Source of the DNA: Microbacterium sp. cf332
GTDB taxonomy: Bacteria > Actinomycetota > Actinomycetes > Actinomycetales > Microbacteriaceae
Assembly (NCBI RefSeq): GCF_900102175.1
Contig: NZ_FNKN01000001.1
Coordinates: 806,001 to 870,000 of the forward strand
Direction: 5' to 3'
Length of the DNA: 64,000 nt
Numbering within the stretch: position 1 is the first letter of the stretch; every line of letters begins with the position of its first letter. The position numbers were made by a program, and so were the translations under genes. Shown piece by piece: positions 46,939-54,893 of the stretch. Under the pieces are notes generated by a model. That model ran no database searches. It was not told where the DNA came from and saw nothing but the letters and a program-made list of their open reading frames with translations.

Positions 46939-47619
46939 TCACCGTGACAGTCGGTCGATGGCGGACTGGACGAACGCGGACCGCACGTCGTCGAGCCTGC
47001 GGACGAGCTCGGGAGCGAGTTCGTGGGCCCGGCCGCGCGACGACGAGTCGGTACGCCGGAGAAGCGGAGCGAGCGCGGTCTCGACGAGCGCGACATCGCG
47101 TTCGGCGGCCTGACGGACGGTGCGCAGGTGGCGCGGCCCGATGCCATGGCGGTCGAGTGCGACGAGGGTGCGGAGCAGCGCGAGCGCACGGTCGTCGTAG
47201 GTGTCCGCCGCCGGCAGGAGACCGGCCGACACTGCATCGCTCAGGAGGGTCGGGGTGGCCTCGGCCTGATCGATCAGCTCGTCGCGCCGATACCGGCGGT
47301 GCTGGACGATCGACGCCGGCAGAGCGGGCGGGAGACCCTCGGCGCCGGGGTTGTCGAGGTACTCGCGGATGCGCGCGAGGGGCATGTAGTGGTCGCGCTG
47401 GAGTGTGAGCGCGGTGCGGAGCCGCTCCACATCGGCGGGCGAGAACTTGCGGTACCCCGAGCCGGTGCGTGTCGGAGTGACGATGCCCTGATCCTCGAGA
47501 TAGCGCAGCTTGCTCGAGCTCAGTGCGGGGAACTCGGGGCTCAGCCGCGCCAGGACCTGACCGATGCTCAGATGACCCGCCGTCGCGGACCGACTGCGGG
47601 CTGCGGCGGCGGGGCTCAC
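46939..47619 (-). CDS. ftsR: FtsR, MerR-type regulator of cell division
   Basis: FtsR (Rv1828 type) controls ftsZ and other division genes in Corynebacterium. The 226-residue protein begins with an Ala/Ser-rich tail, then a MerR winged helix at about 17-85: LSIGQVLARLSPEFP, KLRYLEDQGIVTPTRTGSGY, FSPADVERL. A long helical effector region follows. It overlaps the garA stop by 4 bp (GTGA), giving the conserved order garA-ftsR. The bifunctional nuclease gene (Rv1829 type) seen in mycobacteria between ftsR and the next MerR is missing here. Confidence 0.9.
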   Translation of the reverse strand: MSPAAAARSRSATAGHLSIGQVLARLSPEFPALSSSKLRYLEDQGIVTPTRTGSGYRKFSPADVERLRTALTLQRDHYMPLARIREYLDNPGAEGLPPALPASIVQHRRYRRDELIDQAEATPTLLSDAVSAGLLPAADTYDDRALALLRTLVALDRHGIGPRHLRTVRQAAERDVALVETALAPLLRRTDSSSRGRAHELAPELVRRLDDVRSAFVQSAIDRLSR

Positions 47620-48110
47620 GCGCCGGTCGCCGAGGCGCGGTCGAGGGGCGAGACGAAGAAGTTAAGACGGAACTTCCCGACGCGCAGCTCGGCGCCGTCC
47701 GCGAGCACGGCGCGATCGACGCGCTCGCCATTGACGTACGTGCCGTTCAGCGACCGCTGGTCGACGATCTCGAAGGCCGAACCCGTGCGCGTGATCTCCG
47801 CGTGCCGACGCGAGACCGTGACGTCGTCGAAGAAGATGTCGGCCTCGGGGTGGCGCCCGACGGTCGTCACATCGGTGTCGAGCAGGTAACGGGCGCCCGC
47901 CGTGGGTCCGGAACGCACCAGCAGCAGCGCGGCCCGCTCGGGCAGCGCCTGGATGGCGTCGCGCTCGACAGCGGTGAGGTCTGCCCCGAACGGCACGAAC
48001 GAGAGGTCCAGGTCGTGACCGAACGTCTGCGTCGTGTCCGAGGAACCGCTGTGCGGCGTGCGGTCGGGTTCGCGTCGGATGTCGTCGACGTCTCGATCCT
48101 TTTCGTCCAC
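47616..48110 (-). CDS. garA: GarA/OdhI-type FHA protein
   Basis: GarA binds and regulates 2-oxoglutarate dehydrogenase, glutamate synthase and glutamate dehydrogenase, and is switched off when kinases phosphorylate its N terminus. The 164-residue protein has a disordered N-terminal part with adjacent threonines at about 26-27 in SSDTTQTFG, the place of the ETTS phospho-site in M. tuberculosis and C. glutamicum. The FHA domain (about 70-155) shows GRHPEADIFFDDVTVSRRHAE and NGTYVNGERV, which bind phosphothreonine. The GTG at 48110 has AGAGGAGGA upstream. Confidence 0.92.
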   Translation of the reverse strand: MDEKDRDVDDIRREPDRTPHSGSSDTTQTFGHDLDLSFVPFGADLTAVERDAIQALPERAALLLVRSGPTAGARYLLDTDVTTVGRHPEADIFFDDVTVSRRHAEITRTGSAFEIVDQRSLNGTYVNGERVDRAVLADGAELRVGKFRLNFFVSPLDRASATGA

Positions 48111-48131
48111 AGTGTCCTCCTCTTCCGGGCC

Positions 48132-48137
48132 AGCCTA
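48132..48137 (-). promoter_or_regulatory. -10 box of garA
   Basis: TAGGCT on the minus strand, about 21 nt before the GTG at 48110. Confidence 0.45.
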
Positions 48138-48205
48138 ACGGATCGGAGACCGCTCGCGAACGCGATTCCCCGGCCTCCTCCCACCGCGCTCACACACCCC
48201 GCGGA

Positions 48206-48211
48206 TAGGCT
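48206..48211 (+). promoter_or_regulatory. -10 box of the CopC gene, leaderless type
   Basis: TAGGCT, 7 nt before the ATG at 48219. Confidence 0.45.
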
Positions 48212-48218
48212 CTCGGCG

Positions 48219-48770
48219 ATGTCTGCACGCACCCGCCTCCGTACTCGACTGCTCGTCGGCCTCGGCCTCGCCCTCGGCCTCGCAGCGGCTTCCTCAGCCT
48301 CGCCCGCCTTCGCGCACGACGAGCTGCTCGCCTCCGACCCGGCCGCGGACGCCACCGTCAGCGCTCTCCCGGACGAGATCACCCTCACCTACAGCGGTGT
48401 GCTCATCGACGAGGAGGGTGTCAACGCGATCTCGGTGACCGACGCCGCCGGTACCGAGCTCGCCGACGGCGCCCCCGTGCTCGACGGCACCACGGTGACC
48501 CAGCCGCTCTCGGGCGACAGTCAGGGACCCATCACCGTGACGTGGCGCGTGGTCTCTAGCGATGGCCACCCGGTCTCCGGCGAGTTCGCGTTCACCGCGG
48601 GCGACCCGGCTGCGGCGCCCACCGCTCGCGCCGACGCGCCCGCCGAGAGCACCGCGGACGAGGGCCTGCCGGCGGTGTTCTGGATCGTCGTCGGCATCGT
48701 GGTCGTGGCCGGCGCCATCGCCCTCGTCGTCGCACTCGTGGCGGCGTCTCGGCGACGCACCGAGGACTAG
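48219..48770 (+). CDS. CopC-domain copper-binding exported protein
   Basis: This 183-residue protein has a signal peptide (cleavage after AFA, residue 32) that would leave His 33 at the N terminus, as needed for the CopC copper site. The domain has [10 protein letters not shown] and, later, [16 protein letters not shown], supplying the other Asp and His ligands. A Thr/Ala/Glu-rich linker leads to one membrane helix at about 152-176 ([20 protein letters not shown]) and a short basic tail. So the domain is membrane-anchored on the outside. Copper storage or delivery is inferred; no CopD or other copper genes are adjacent. Confidence 0.88.
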   Translation: MSARTRLRTRLLVGLGLALGLAAASSASPAFAHDELLASDPAADATVSALPDEITLTYSGVLIDEEGVNAISVTDAAGTELADGAPVLDGTTVTQPLSGDSQGPITVTWRVVSSDGHPVSGEFAFTAGDPAAAPTARADAPAESTADEGLPAVFWIVVGIVVVAGAIALVVALVAASRRRTED

Positions 48771-48773
48771 GCT
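48768..48773 (+). promoter_or_regulatory. -10 box of lpd overlapping the CopC stop codon
   Basis: TAGGCT, 7 nt before the lpd ATG; its first three bases are the TAG that ends the CopC gene. Confidence 0.45.
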
Positions 48774-48780
48774 GGGAGAC

Positions 48781-50181
48781 ATGCCTCACTACAACGTCGT
48801 CATCCTCGGCGCGGGCCCCGGCGGGTATGTCGCAGCTGTCCGCGCTGCGCAGCTCGGACAGTCCGTCGCGATCATCGAAGAGAAGTACTGGGGAGGCGTC
48901 TGCCTCAACGTCGGCTGCATCCCTTCCAAGGCTCTGCTGAAGAACGCCGACCTCGCCCACACCTTCAAGCACAAGGCCGACCTCTTCGGCATCAGCGGAG
49001 ATGTGAGCTTCGACTTCGGCACCGCGTTCGACCGCAGCCGCAAGGTGGCCGAGACGCACGTCAAGGGCATCCACTTCCTGATGAAGAAGAACAAGGTCAC
49101 CGAATACGAGGGCCGCGGTTCGTTCGTCGACGCGAAGTCCATCCAGGTGACCAAGGCCGACGGCTCGCAGGAGACCGTGACCTTCGACAACGTCATCATC
49201 GCGACGGGATCGACCGTGCGACTGCTGCCCGGTGTCGAGCTGAGCGAGAACGTCGTGACCTACGAGGAGCAGATCCTCACGCGCGCGCTCCCCTCGTCGA
49301 TCGCCATCGTCGGCGCCGGCGCCATCGGCATGGAGTTCGCCTTCGTGATGTCGAACTACGGAGTCAAGGTCACGATCATCGAGTTCCTCGATCGCGCCCT
49401 CCCCAACGAGGACGTCGAGGTCTCGAAGGAGATCCAGAAGCAGTACAAGAAGTACGGCATCGACATCCTCACCTCGACCAAGGTCGAGCAGATCGTCGAC
49501 TCGGGCGACAAGGTCACCGTCTCGTTCTCGGCGAACGCCGACGGCGCGAAGGGGCAGATCGAGGCCGACAAGGTCCTCATGTCGATCGGCTTCGCTCCCC
49601 GCGTCGAGGGCTTCGGTCTCGAGAACACCGGCGTCACGCTCACCGAGCGCGGCGCGATCGACATCGACGACCACATGCGTACCAACGTCCCGGGCATCTA
49701 CGCCATCGGTGACGTCACCGCCAAGCTGCAGCTCGCGCACGTCGCCGAGGCCCAAGGCGTCGTCGCGGCCGAGACCATCGGCGGCGCGGAGACGCAGACG
49801 CTGGGCGACTACCGCAACATGCCGCGCGCGACGTTCTGCTCGCCTCAGGTCGCATCCTTCGGCCTCACGGAGCAGCAGGCGCGCGACGCCGGCTACGACG
49901 TCAAGGTCGCGAAGTTCCCGTTCTCGGCCAACGGCAAGGCGAACGGTCTGGGCGAGCCCGTGGGCTTCGTCAAGCTGATCGCCGATGCCGAGCACCTCGA
50001 GCTTCTCGGCGGCCACCTCATCGGCCCCGACGTGTCGGAGCTGCTGCCCGAGCTGACGCTGGCGCAGAAGTGGGACCTCACCGCGCTCGAGGCCGCGCGC
50101 AACGTCCACACCCACCCGACGCTGTCGGAAGGCCTGCAGGAGGCGTTCCACGGTCTCGCGGGACACATGATCAACCTCTGA
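48781..50181 (+). CDS. lpd: Dihydrolipoyl dehydrogenase
   Basis: This 466-residue FAD enzyme reoxidises dihydrolipoamide for pyruvate and 2-oxoglutarate dehydrogenase complexes. The FAD site [16 protein letters not shown] is at 8-23, the redox pair Cys 41 and Cys 46 lies in [13 protein letters not shown], the NAD site is [12 protein letters not shown] near 180, and the C-terminal His pair is in HTHPTLSE at 443-450. No E1 or E2 genes lie nearby. It faces away from garA, whose product controls the same complex in relatives. A long hairpin follows. Confidence 0.96.
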   Translation: MPHYNVVILGAGPGGYVAAVRAAQLGQSVAIIEEKYWGGVCLNVGCIPSKALLKNADLAHTFKHKADLFGISGDVSFDFGTAFDRSRKVAETHVKGIHFLMKKNKVTEYEGRGSFVDAKSIQVTKADGSQETVTFDNVIIATGSTVRLLPGVELSENVVTYEEQILTRALPSSIAIVGAGAIGMEFAFVMSNYGVKVTIIEFLDRALPNEDVEVSKEIQKQYKKYGIDILTSTKVEQIVDSGDKVTVSFSANADGAKGQIEADKVLMSIGFAPRVEGFGLENTGVTLTERGAIDIDDHMRTNVPGIYAIGDVTAKLQLAHVAEAQGVVAAETIGGAETQTLGDYRNMPRATFCSPQVASFGLTEQQARDAGYDVKVAKFPFSANGKANGLGEPVGFVKLIADAEHLELLGGHLIGPDVSELLPELTLAQKWDLTALEAARNVHTHPTLSEGLQEAFHGLAGHMINL

Positions 50182-50190
50182 CCTCGGTCG

Positions 50191-50238
50191 GGAACACGAA
50201 AGCACCGCTCGGCTGGGCCGGCGGTGCTTTCGTGTTCC
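50191..50238. terminator. Long perfect hairpin between lpd and the CYTH gene
   Basis: An 18-bp perfect stem (50191-50208 with 50221-50238) with a 12-nt loop lies between convergent genes. No T-run is present, but the stem contains AAAG/CTTT. Confidence 0.8.
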
Positions 50239-50258
50239 CGGATGTCTTCGACCGGGCG

Positions 50259-50897
50259 TCAGAGCCCGAGGGCACGACCGAGCTTGGAACCCGATCCGGA
50301 CGGCGCCCCGCCCGCAGCTCGGACGAGGTCGTCCGCGGCATCGAAGAGCTCGTCGATCCCTCGCCCGTCGGCCGGGGCCGCGGGTCCGAGCTCGAGCTCC
50401 CATTCGCGCCAGGAGCTGGTGCGTCCCGAACGCTCGTCGGTCGCCGTGACCCGGTCGTCGACGAATTCGGCGACCACTCCCCCGGCGGCGTCGCGCAGCG
50501 CATAGGCGGTGCGCGAGTTGCGGATGCGGGCGATGACCTCGAACGGCGGGGCGGCGACCTCGGCGAGAGCGGCGACGATCTCTGCGGGCACGTCGAGGCG
50601 TGCCCCCTCGTCTCCGGCCTGCTCGTCCAGCGGCCACTGCGTCTCGAGCTTGCCCTCGGGGGTCGAGCGCTTGACGTGCCACCCCTCGTCCGGCCCGCCC
50701 GTCCGGCGCCGCAGCGCCGTGAGCGCCGTCGCCAGACGGCCGTCCGGGGTGTCGAGGTAGCGTGCGTCGAGCTCGCGCGGCTCAGGATCGCCGACCGCCG
50801 CGACGCCGGGGAGCGCGGCCCAGTCGGGCAGCACCGCCTCGGCATCGACGTCGTACTTGCGCTCGATCTCGATCGCGCTGCGGGGTTCAGTCGTCAT
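50259..50897 (-). CDS. CYTH domain protein
   Basis: A 212-residue triphosphate tunnel-type protein. The family EXEXK signature is EIERK at 10-14; acidic and basic residues that line the tunnel follow (RELDARYLDT, RRRTGG, WHVKRSTPEGKLET). Family members hydrolyse inorganic triphosphate or related compounds, but the actinobacterial branch has no proven substrate. The ATG at 50897 overlaps the preceding 81-residue gene by 11 bp, which suggests coupled translation. Confidence 0.85.
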   Translation of the reverse strand: MTTEPRSAIEIERKYDVDAEAVLPDWAALPGVAAVGDPEPRELDARYLDTPDGRLATALTALRRRTGGPDEGWHVKRSTPEGKLETQWPLDEQAGDEGARLDVPAEIVAALAEVAAPPFEVIARIRNSRTAYALRDAAGGVVAEFVDDRVTATDERSGRTSSWREWELELGPAAPADGRGIDELFDAADDLVRAAGGAPSGSGSKLGRALGL

Positions 50898-51132
50898 TCG
50901 TGACGCGGTCGTCCCGCTCGTCCGCGGAGGGGTCGATGTCGCCCTCGGACTCGACGTAGTGGAAGTCCGAGGACGTCGGACCGTCTGCCTCGCCCGTGTC
51001 CTCGGCCTCGCCCGCGCGCTCGTAGACGATCTGCGTCTCGCTGTAGGGAAGGATGAGCCGGTCCGACGCGTCGTCGTCCACCGGAAGGGCCTGCCCGTCG
51101 AGCGGGCCTCCGTGCAGTCGTGCAATAGCCAT
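50887..51132 (-). CDS. Small uncharacterised acidic protein (81 aa)
   Basis: I do not recognise a family. The protein begins MAIARLHGGPLDGQALPVDD, with a GGPLDGQ motif that recurs at the start of several small actinobacterial and phage proteins, then SDRLILPYSETQIVYERAG and a very acidic tail (about 45-81, including SEGDIDPSADERDD). There is no membrane segment or signal. The ATG at 51132 has GGAGG-type sequence upstream (CCTCC on the plus strand at 51140). It overlaps the CYTH gene at its 3' end. Confidence 0.7.
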   Translation of the reverse strand: MAIARLHGGPLDGQALPVDDDASDRLILPYSETQIVYERAGEAEDTGEADGPTSSDFHYVESEGDIDPSADERDDRVTNDD

Positions 51133-51182
51133 GTTCTGACCTCCTGGATCCCGACGATACCCTCGCTGCCCGGACCGGCCGA

Positions 51183-51188
51183 TACGCT
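51183..51188 (+). promoter_or_regulatory. -10 box before the glutamine amidotransferase gene
   Basis: TACGCT, exactly 6 nt before the ATG at 51195, which opens a 12-codon reading frame rather than the enzyme itself. Confidence 0.45.
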
Positions 51189-51194
51189 TGCGCC

Positions 51195-51233
51195 ATGCGT
51201 GCTCGGCGACTACGGAAGCACCCCTCGGCGTGA
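51195..51233 (+). CDS. Possible leaderless 12-codon leader peptide
   Basis: The frame reads MRARRLRKHPSA and stops at TGA, overlapping the GTG start of the amidotransferase gene by GTGA. It is the start that the -10 box fits. The peptide is rich in Arg and Lys. It could couple translation into the next gene or sense amino acid supply, but it may also be chance. Confidence 0.35.
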   Translation: MRARRLRKHPSA

Positions 51234-51961
51234 GACCGTTCGTGCTGCTCGCCACCCGCGCCGAGGATGTGCCCGCCGACGAGGAGTATGAGCTCTTCCT
51301 CCGCCACACCGGTCTCGAGCCCGCGTCGCTTCGGCGCGTGCGACTCGAGGCGGAGCCGATGCCCGACATCGACCTCGACGACATCTCGGGCATCTTCGTC
51401 GGCGGCGGCCCGTTCAACGCGTCCGATCCGTGGGAGCGCAAACCGGCTGTTCAACGTCGCGTCGAGGCGGAGTTCTCCGTGCTCCTCGACCGGGTCGTCG
51501 CGCGCGACTCTCCATTCCTCGGAGCCTGCTACGGCATCGGGACGGTGGGCGCGTACCTCGGCGCCACGATCGACCGTCGGTTCGGCGAGCCGATCAGCGT
51601 CGTCGACGTCGAGCTGAGCGACGCCGGTCGCGCGGACCCGTTGCTCGCATCGCTGCCCGACGCGTTCTCGGCGTTCGTCGGCCATAAGGAGGCGATCTCC
51701 GCTCTGCCGACGACCGCGACGCTCCTCGCCTCCTCGGCCGGATGCCCCGTGCAGATGTTCCGGGTGGGGCGCAACGTCTACGCGACCCAGTTCCATCCCG
51801 AGCTCGATCTCGACGGCATCACGACCCGCATCCACGCGTACGCCGACTACGGCTATTTCGCCGCCGACGAGCTGGAGTCGACGCTGGCCGCCGTGCGCCG
51901 GACTCCCGTCACCCACACCGGCGACATCCTCCGAGCGTTCGTCGAACGCTACGCGCGCTGA
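51230..51961 (+). CDS. Glutamine amidotransferase class I family protein
   Basis: This 243-residue stand-alone amidotransferase begins RPFVLLATRAED. The catalytic Cys 100 lies in LGACYGIGTVG and the His-Glu pair is in QFHPELD at 188-194 (His 189, Glu 191). An oxyanion-region stretch FVGGGPFNASD is near 56-66. It resembles GuaA-like domains but lacks the synthetase half, so the ammonia acceptor is not known. A TTG start at 51188 in frame would add 14 residues with no family match; GTG at 51230 is preferred. Confidence 0.87.
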   Translation: MRPFVLLATRAEDVPADEEYELFLRHTGLEPASLRRVRLEAEPMPDIDLDDISGIFVGGGPFNASDPWERKPAVQRRVEAEFSVLLDRVVARDSPFLGACYGIGTVGAYLGATIDRRFGEPISVVDVELSDAGRADPLLASLPDAFSAFVGHKEAISALPTTATLLASSAGCPVQMFRVGRNVYATQFHPELDLDGITTRIHAYADYGYFAADELESTLAAVRRTPVTHTGDILRAFVERYAR

Positions 51962-51967
51962 TCCGCG

Positions 51968-52981
51968 TCAGGCACCCGACCCGGCGCGCTCCGCCGCCTC
52001 GAGGCGGCGCGCCGTCTCGAGCTCGCGCGTCGCGACCGAGACCCCGTCCTCTGCGCGCTGAACCCGACGCTGCAGCAGCGTCTTCGCACCGAATCGCGCG
52101 CGCACGCGATCCTGCTGCTCACGCACACCGGTGACGATGTAGGCGCTCGCGATGAGGATGACCTGGGACGAGAGGTTGAGCCAGAGCAGGATCGCGATGA
52201 GCGACGCGAACGTCGCGAGCAGCGGGTTCGAGGTCGCGCCGCCCACGAACAGACCTGACAGCTGCTGCAGCACCGTGAGCCCGGCCGCGCCGAGCAGCGC
52301 GCCGCTCCACAGCACCCGGCCGCGCGCCTTCACTCCCGAAAGGACGCGGAAGAGCACCGCCACGGCGAGCGCATCGAGGGCGAACACCACGATGACGGCG
52401 ACGAACCAGCCCCCGAACTGGACGAGCGGGCTCGAGTCGGGGAAGCCGAGCAGATCGGCGAGGATGCCGATCCCCGCGGTGCCGAGGAACGTCACGCCCG
52501 CCGCAGCGAGCAGAGCGCCGCCGATGCCGATCGCGAGGCCGAGGTTGCGCAGCAGCACCCAGATGAACAGGACGTCGTCGACGCCCTCGTCGGCGATGGT
52601 CCGCATCGCCGTCCGAAGCGACCCGATCGCCCCGATCGCCGCGCCGACGAGACCGACCGTCGCCACGATTCCCGCGATCGTCAGCCCGGCGGGAGCGGTG
52701 ATGTCATCGAGCTTGATCAGGCCGTTCCGCCCCACGAGTCCGGGGATCACCCGGTTGACGGCGTCGATGAGCGCCTGCCAGGCGGCCGGGTCGCCGGCCA
52801 GCCACAGGGCCGCGATCGAGAAGCCGAGCAGGACACCGGCGAAGACGCTGAAGAGCGTGCGGTAGGTCACGCTGTCGGCCAGCACCGAGCCGCGGTGCTC
52901 GCTGTAGAGCAGGAAGGCCCGAACGGGCTTGCGCTGCAGCGCCCACGCGATCGAGCGGGAGATGAACGTCGAGTCGGCCAT
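51968..52981 (-). CDS. YihY/BrkB family membrane protein
   Basis: This 337-residue membrane protein has an N-terminal cytoplasmic helix (FISRSIAWALQRKPVRAFLL), then six likely membrane segments between about 35 and 280. It matches the YihY/BrkB family, once annotated as ribonuclease BN, with no established function; transport or flipping of an unknown molecule is possible. The C-terminal tail is charged. TATCGT lies 7 nt before the ATG at 52981, so it is probably leaderless. Confidence 0.87.
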   Translation of the reverse strand: MADSTFISRSIAWALQRKPVRAFLLYSEHRGSVLADSVTYRTLFSVFAGVLLGFSIAALWLAGDPAAWQALIDAVNRVIPGLVGRNGLIKLDDITAPAGLTIAGIVATVGLVGAAIGAIGSLRTAMRTIADEGVDDVLFIWVLLRNLGLAIGIGGALLAAAGVTFLGTAGIGILADLLGFPDSSPLVQFGGWFVAVIVVFALDALAVAVLFRVLSGVKARGRVLWSGALLGAAGLTVLQQLSGLFVGGATSNPLLATFASLIAILLWLNLSSQVILIASAYIVTGVREQQDRVRARFGAKTLLQRRVQRAEDGVSVATRELETARRLEAAERAGSGA

Positions 52982-52988
52982 GCGGCCC

Positions 52989-52994
52989 ACGATA
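52989..52994 (-). promoter_or_regulatory. -10 box of the YihY/BrkB gene, leaderless type
   Basis: TATCGT on the minus strand, 7 nt before the ATG. Confidence 0.4.
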
Positions 52995-53032
52995 GCGCGG
53001 GCGCCGTCGCCGCCCGGGTGGCCTTGACAGGC

Positions 53033-53512
53033 TCACCCCGCGAAGACCGACCAGCCCAGCGCGACCCATGCCCCGCCGAGCATGAAGGGCCCGAAGGGGA
53101 TCCTCGTCGTACGATCCGCGCGCCGCAGGGCGATCAACGCGGTGGCGACGACGCCCGCGGCGACGAACCCCAGCGCGATCGCCAGGAACGGATGCGGCCA
53201 GCCGGAGGGTCCCGTCAGCACGCCCACGGCACCCGCGAGCTTGACGTCTCCCCCGCCGATCCCGCCACCCGCGCAATAGAGCAGGTAGGACAGACCGAAC
53301 AGAGCGGCGCCGGTGACGACGGCTCCGTAGAGAGGCGCCGGCGAACCAGCATCGAGGGAGGCCGTCGCGGCGAGACCCCCCGCAGCCACGGCCAGCGCCA
53401 GAACCAGACGGTTCGGGAGTCGCCGTGTCCGGGCGTCGACGATCGACAGCGCCAGGCTCAGTCCTACGCAGATCACGACGAGCACACTCGCCGTGAACAC
53501 GAGCCAGGTCAC
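53033..53512 (-). CDS. Prepilin peptidase family protein (A24)
   Basis: The 159-residue membrane aspartyl protease has the two catalytic sites of the A24 family: Asp 26 in SIVDARTRRLP and Asp 89 in GGGDVKLAG. It lacks the N-terminal methyltransferase domain of PilD, which is usual for actinobacterial forms. Such enzymes process type IV pilin-like or Tad pilin precursors, but no pilus genes are in the window. The GTG at 53512 overlaps the upstream DUF1905 gene stop by GTGA, which fixes the start. Confidence 0.87.
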   Translation of the reverse strand: MTWLVFTASVLVVICVGLSLALSIVDARTRRLPNRLVLALAVAAGGLAATASLDAGSPAPLYGAVVTGAALFGLSYLLYCAGGGIGGGDVKLAGAVGVLTGPSGWPHPFLAIALGFVAAGVVATALIALRRADRTTRIPFGPFMLGGAWVALGWSVFAG

Positions 53513-53805
53513 GCGTCGAAGACCTGCAGCTGCACGTGCACGACGCCGTCCGCACCGATCGACTCGGCCCGCCGGACCGCCTGCTTCAACGGCAGGACGT
53601 ACACCCCGCGACCCGCATCGGGGAAGATGGAGGTCTCCCATGTCGAGCCGCCGATGGTCGCGCGCACGCGCACGGCACCGAAGCCCCGCGGCATCCGCGG
53701 GATCTCACGGAGGTCGGCACTCGGCTCGTCGGGGAGCGCCGCGAAATACCAGTCCTGCGTGCGGGTCTCCCACCGGAAGACCTCGGCATCGAATTCGAGC
53801 TCCAC
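53509..53805 (-). CDS. DUF1905 domain protein
   Basis: The 98-residue protein has a beta-rich fold with RWETRTQDWYFAALPDE, PRGFGAVRVRATIGGSTWETS, and PDAGRGVYVLPLKQAVRRAE, which fits the DUF1905 family. No activity is established. The GTG at 53805 is preferred over a longer open frame because TACGCT ends 6 nt before it. It overlaps the A24 peptidase gene by 4 bp, so they are probably expressed together. Confidence 0.8.
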   Translation of the reverse strand: MELEFDAEVFRWETRTQDWYFAALPDEPSADLREIPRMPRGFGAVRVRATIGGSTWETSIFPDAGRGVYVLPLKQAVRRAESIGADGVVHVQLQVFDA

Positions 53806-53811
53806 GCGATC

Positions 53812-53817
53812 AGCGTA
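53812..53817 (-). promoter_or_regulatory. -10 box of the DUF1905 gene, leaderless type
   Basis: TACGCT on the minus strand, exactly 6 nt before the GTG start. Confidence 0.45.
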
Positions 53818-53873
53818 GGGGCCGTCGGGAACGACGGGAACGGTTCTCCACACCGGTCCGCCCCGTCATCGGG

Positions 53874-54866
53874 TCACCAGTGCGGGTGGATATCGGCGCG
53901 GAGCAGATCGTCGTACACCTCGTGGACGGCGCGCGAGAAGCCCGACAGATCGGTCTCCTCGTCGAGCAGTCGGCCCGCGTCGGCGTTCGCACGCGCCTGC
54001 TCCGGCGTTCGCGCCCCGGGGATCACGCTCGTGACTCCGGGCCGGCTCGCGATCCACGCGAGCGTCGCGACGGGCAGGCTCACCTCGTCGGGAAGGGCGG
54101 CCGCGAGGCGGCGGGCTGCTGCGAGGCCGGTCTCGAAATCGACGCCCGAGAAGGTCTCGCCGCGGTCGAACGCCTCACCGTTGCGGTTGTACGACCGATG
54201 GTCGTCGGCCGCGAAGGTCGTCCGCTCGGTGTATCGACCACTGAGCAGGCCCGACGCCAGCGGCACACGGGCGAAGATCGCGACGCCGGCGGCCTGAGCC
54301 GCGGGCAGCACCTCGTCGAGCGGCTTGAGGCGGAAGGGATTCACGATGATCTGGATGTTGGTGACGTTCGGACGCGCGATCGCGGCGAGGGCCTGCGCTG
54401 CCGTCTCGACCGAGACGCCGTACGCGGCGACGGCGCCGTCGGCCACCAGGCCGTCGAGCGCGTCGTACGTGGCGTCCGCTTCGATGACAGCCGTCGGCGG
54501 GCAGTGCAGCTGAACGAGGTCGAGCGAGTCGACGCCGAGGTTGGTGCGCGAACGGTCGGTCCAGACGCGGAAGTTCTCGGGCGTGTAGTTCTCGGGTTCC
54601 TGCGCGGCGCGCCGGCCCATCTTGGTGGCCACGGTGACGCCATGCCCGGGGCGGGCGGCGAGGAAGCGCCCGATGATGCTCTCGCTGCGCCCATCCCCAT
54701 ACACGTCGGCGGTGTCGAACAGCGTCACCCCCGCCTCGGCGGAGGCGTCGAGGACGGCGAGCGCCTGATCCTCGTCGACGTCGCCCCAGTCGGCACCGAG
54801 CTGCCAGGTGCCCAGCCCGATGGCCGAGACGGAGCGGGACGTGGATCCGAGGCTGCGCTGCTTCAT
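53874..54866 (-). CDS. Aldo/keto reductase
   Basis: This 330-residue NADPH oxidoreductase has the full catalytic set: Asp 51 and Tyr 56 in FDTADVYG, Lys 82 in VATKMG and His 121 in LVQLHCPP. The C-terminal NADPH region has TSVIPGART. The fold order fits the AKR11/YajO-like branch, but the substrate is unknown. TACGCT lies 6 nt before the ATG at 54866, so it is probably leaderless, and the upstream adhE is only 27 nt away, which would also allow read-through. Confidence 0.9.
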   Translation of the reverse strand: MKQRSLGSTSRSVSAIGLGTWQLGADWGDVDEDQALAVLDASAEAGVTLFDTADVYGDGRSESIIGRFLAARPGHGVTVATKMGRRAAQEPENYTPENFRVWTDRSRTNLGVDSLDLVQLHCPPTAVIEADATYDALDGLVADGAVAAYGVSVETAAQALAAIARPNVTNIQIIVNPFRLKPLDEVLPAAQAAGVAIFARVPLASGLLSGRYTERTTFAADDHRSYNRNGEAFDRGETFSGVDFETGLAAARRLAAALPDEVSLPVATLAWIASRPGVTSVIPGARTPEQARANADAGRLLDEETDLSGFSRAVHEVYDDLLRADIHPHW

Positions 54867-54872
54867 GCGTCC

Positions 54873-54878
54873 AGCGTA
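54873..54878 (-). promoter_or_regulatory. -10 box of the aldo/keto reductase gene, leaderless type
   Basis: TACGCT on the minus strand, exactly 6 nt before the ATG. Confidence 0.45.
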
Positions 54879-54893
54879 GGTGCCGGGCCGGCG

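Noticed and set aside
51188..51229. TTG at 51188 as the start of the amidotransferase
   Set aside because: It would place the start inside the predicted -10 box and add 14 residues that do not match the family.
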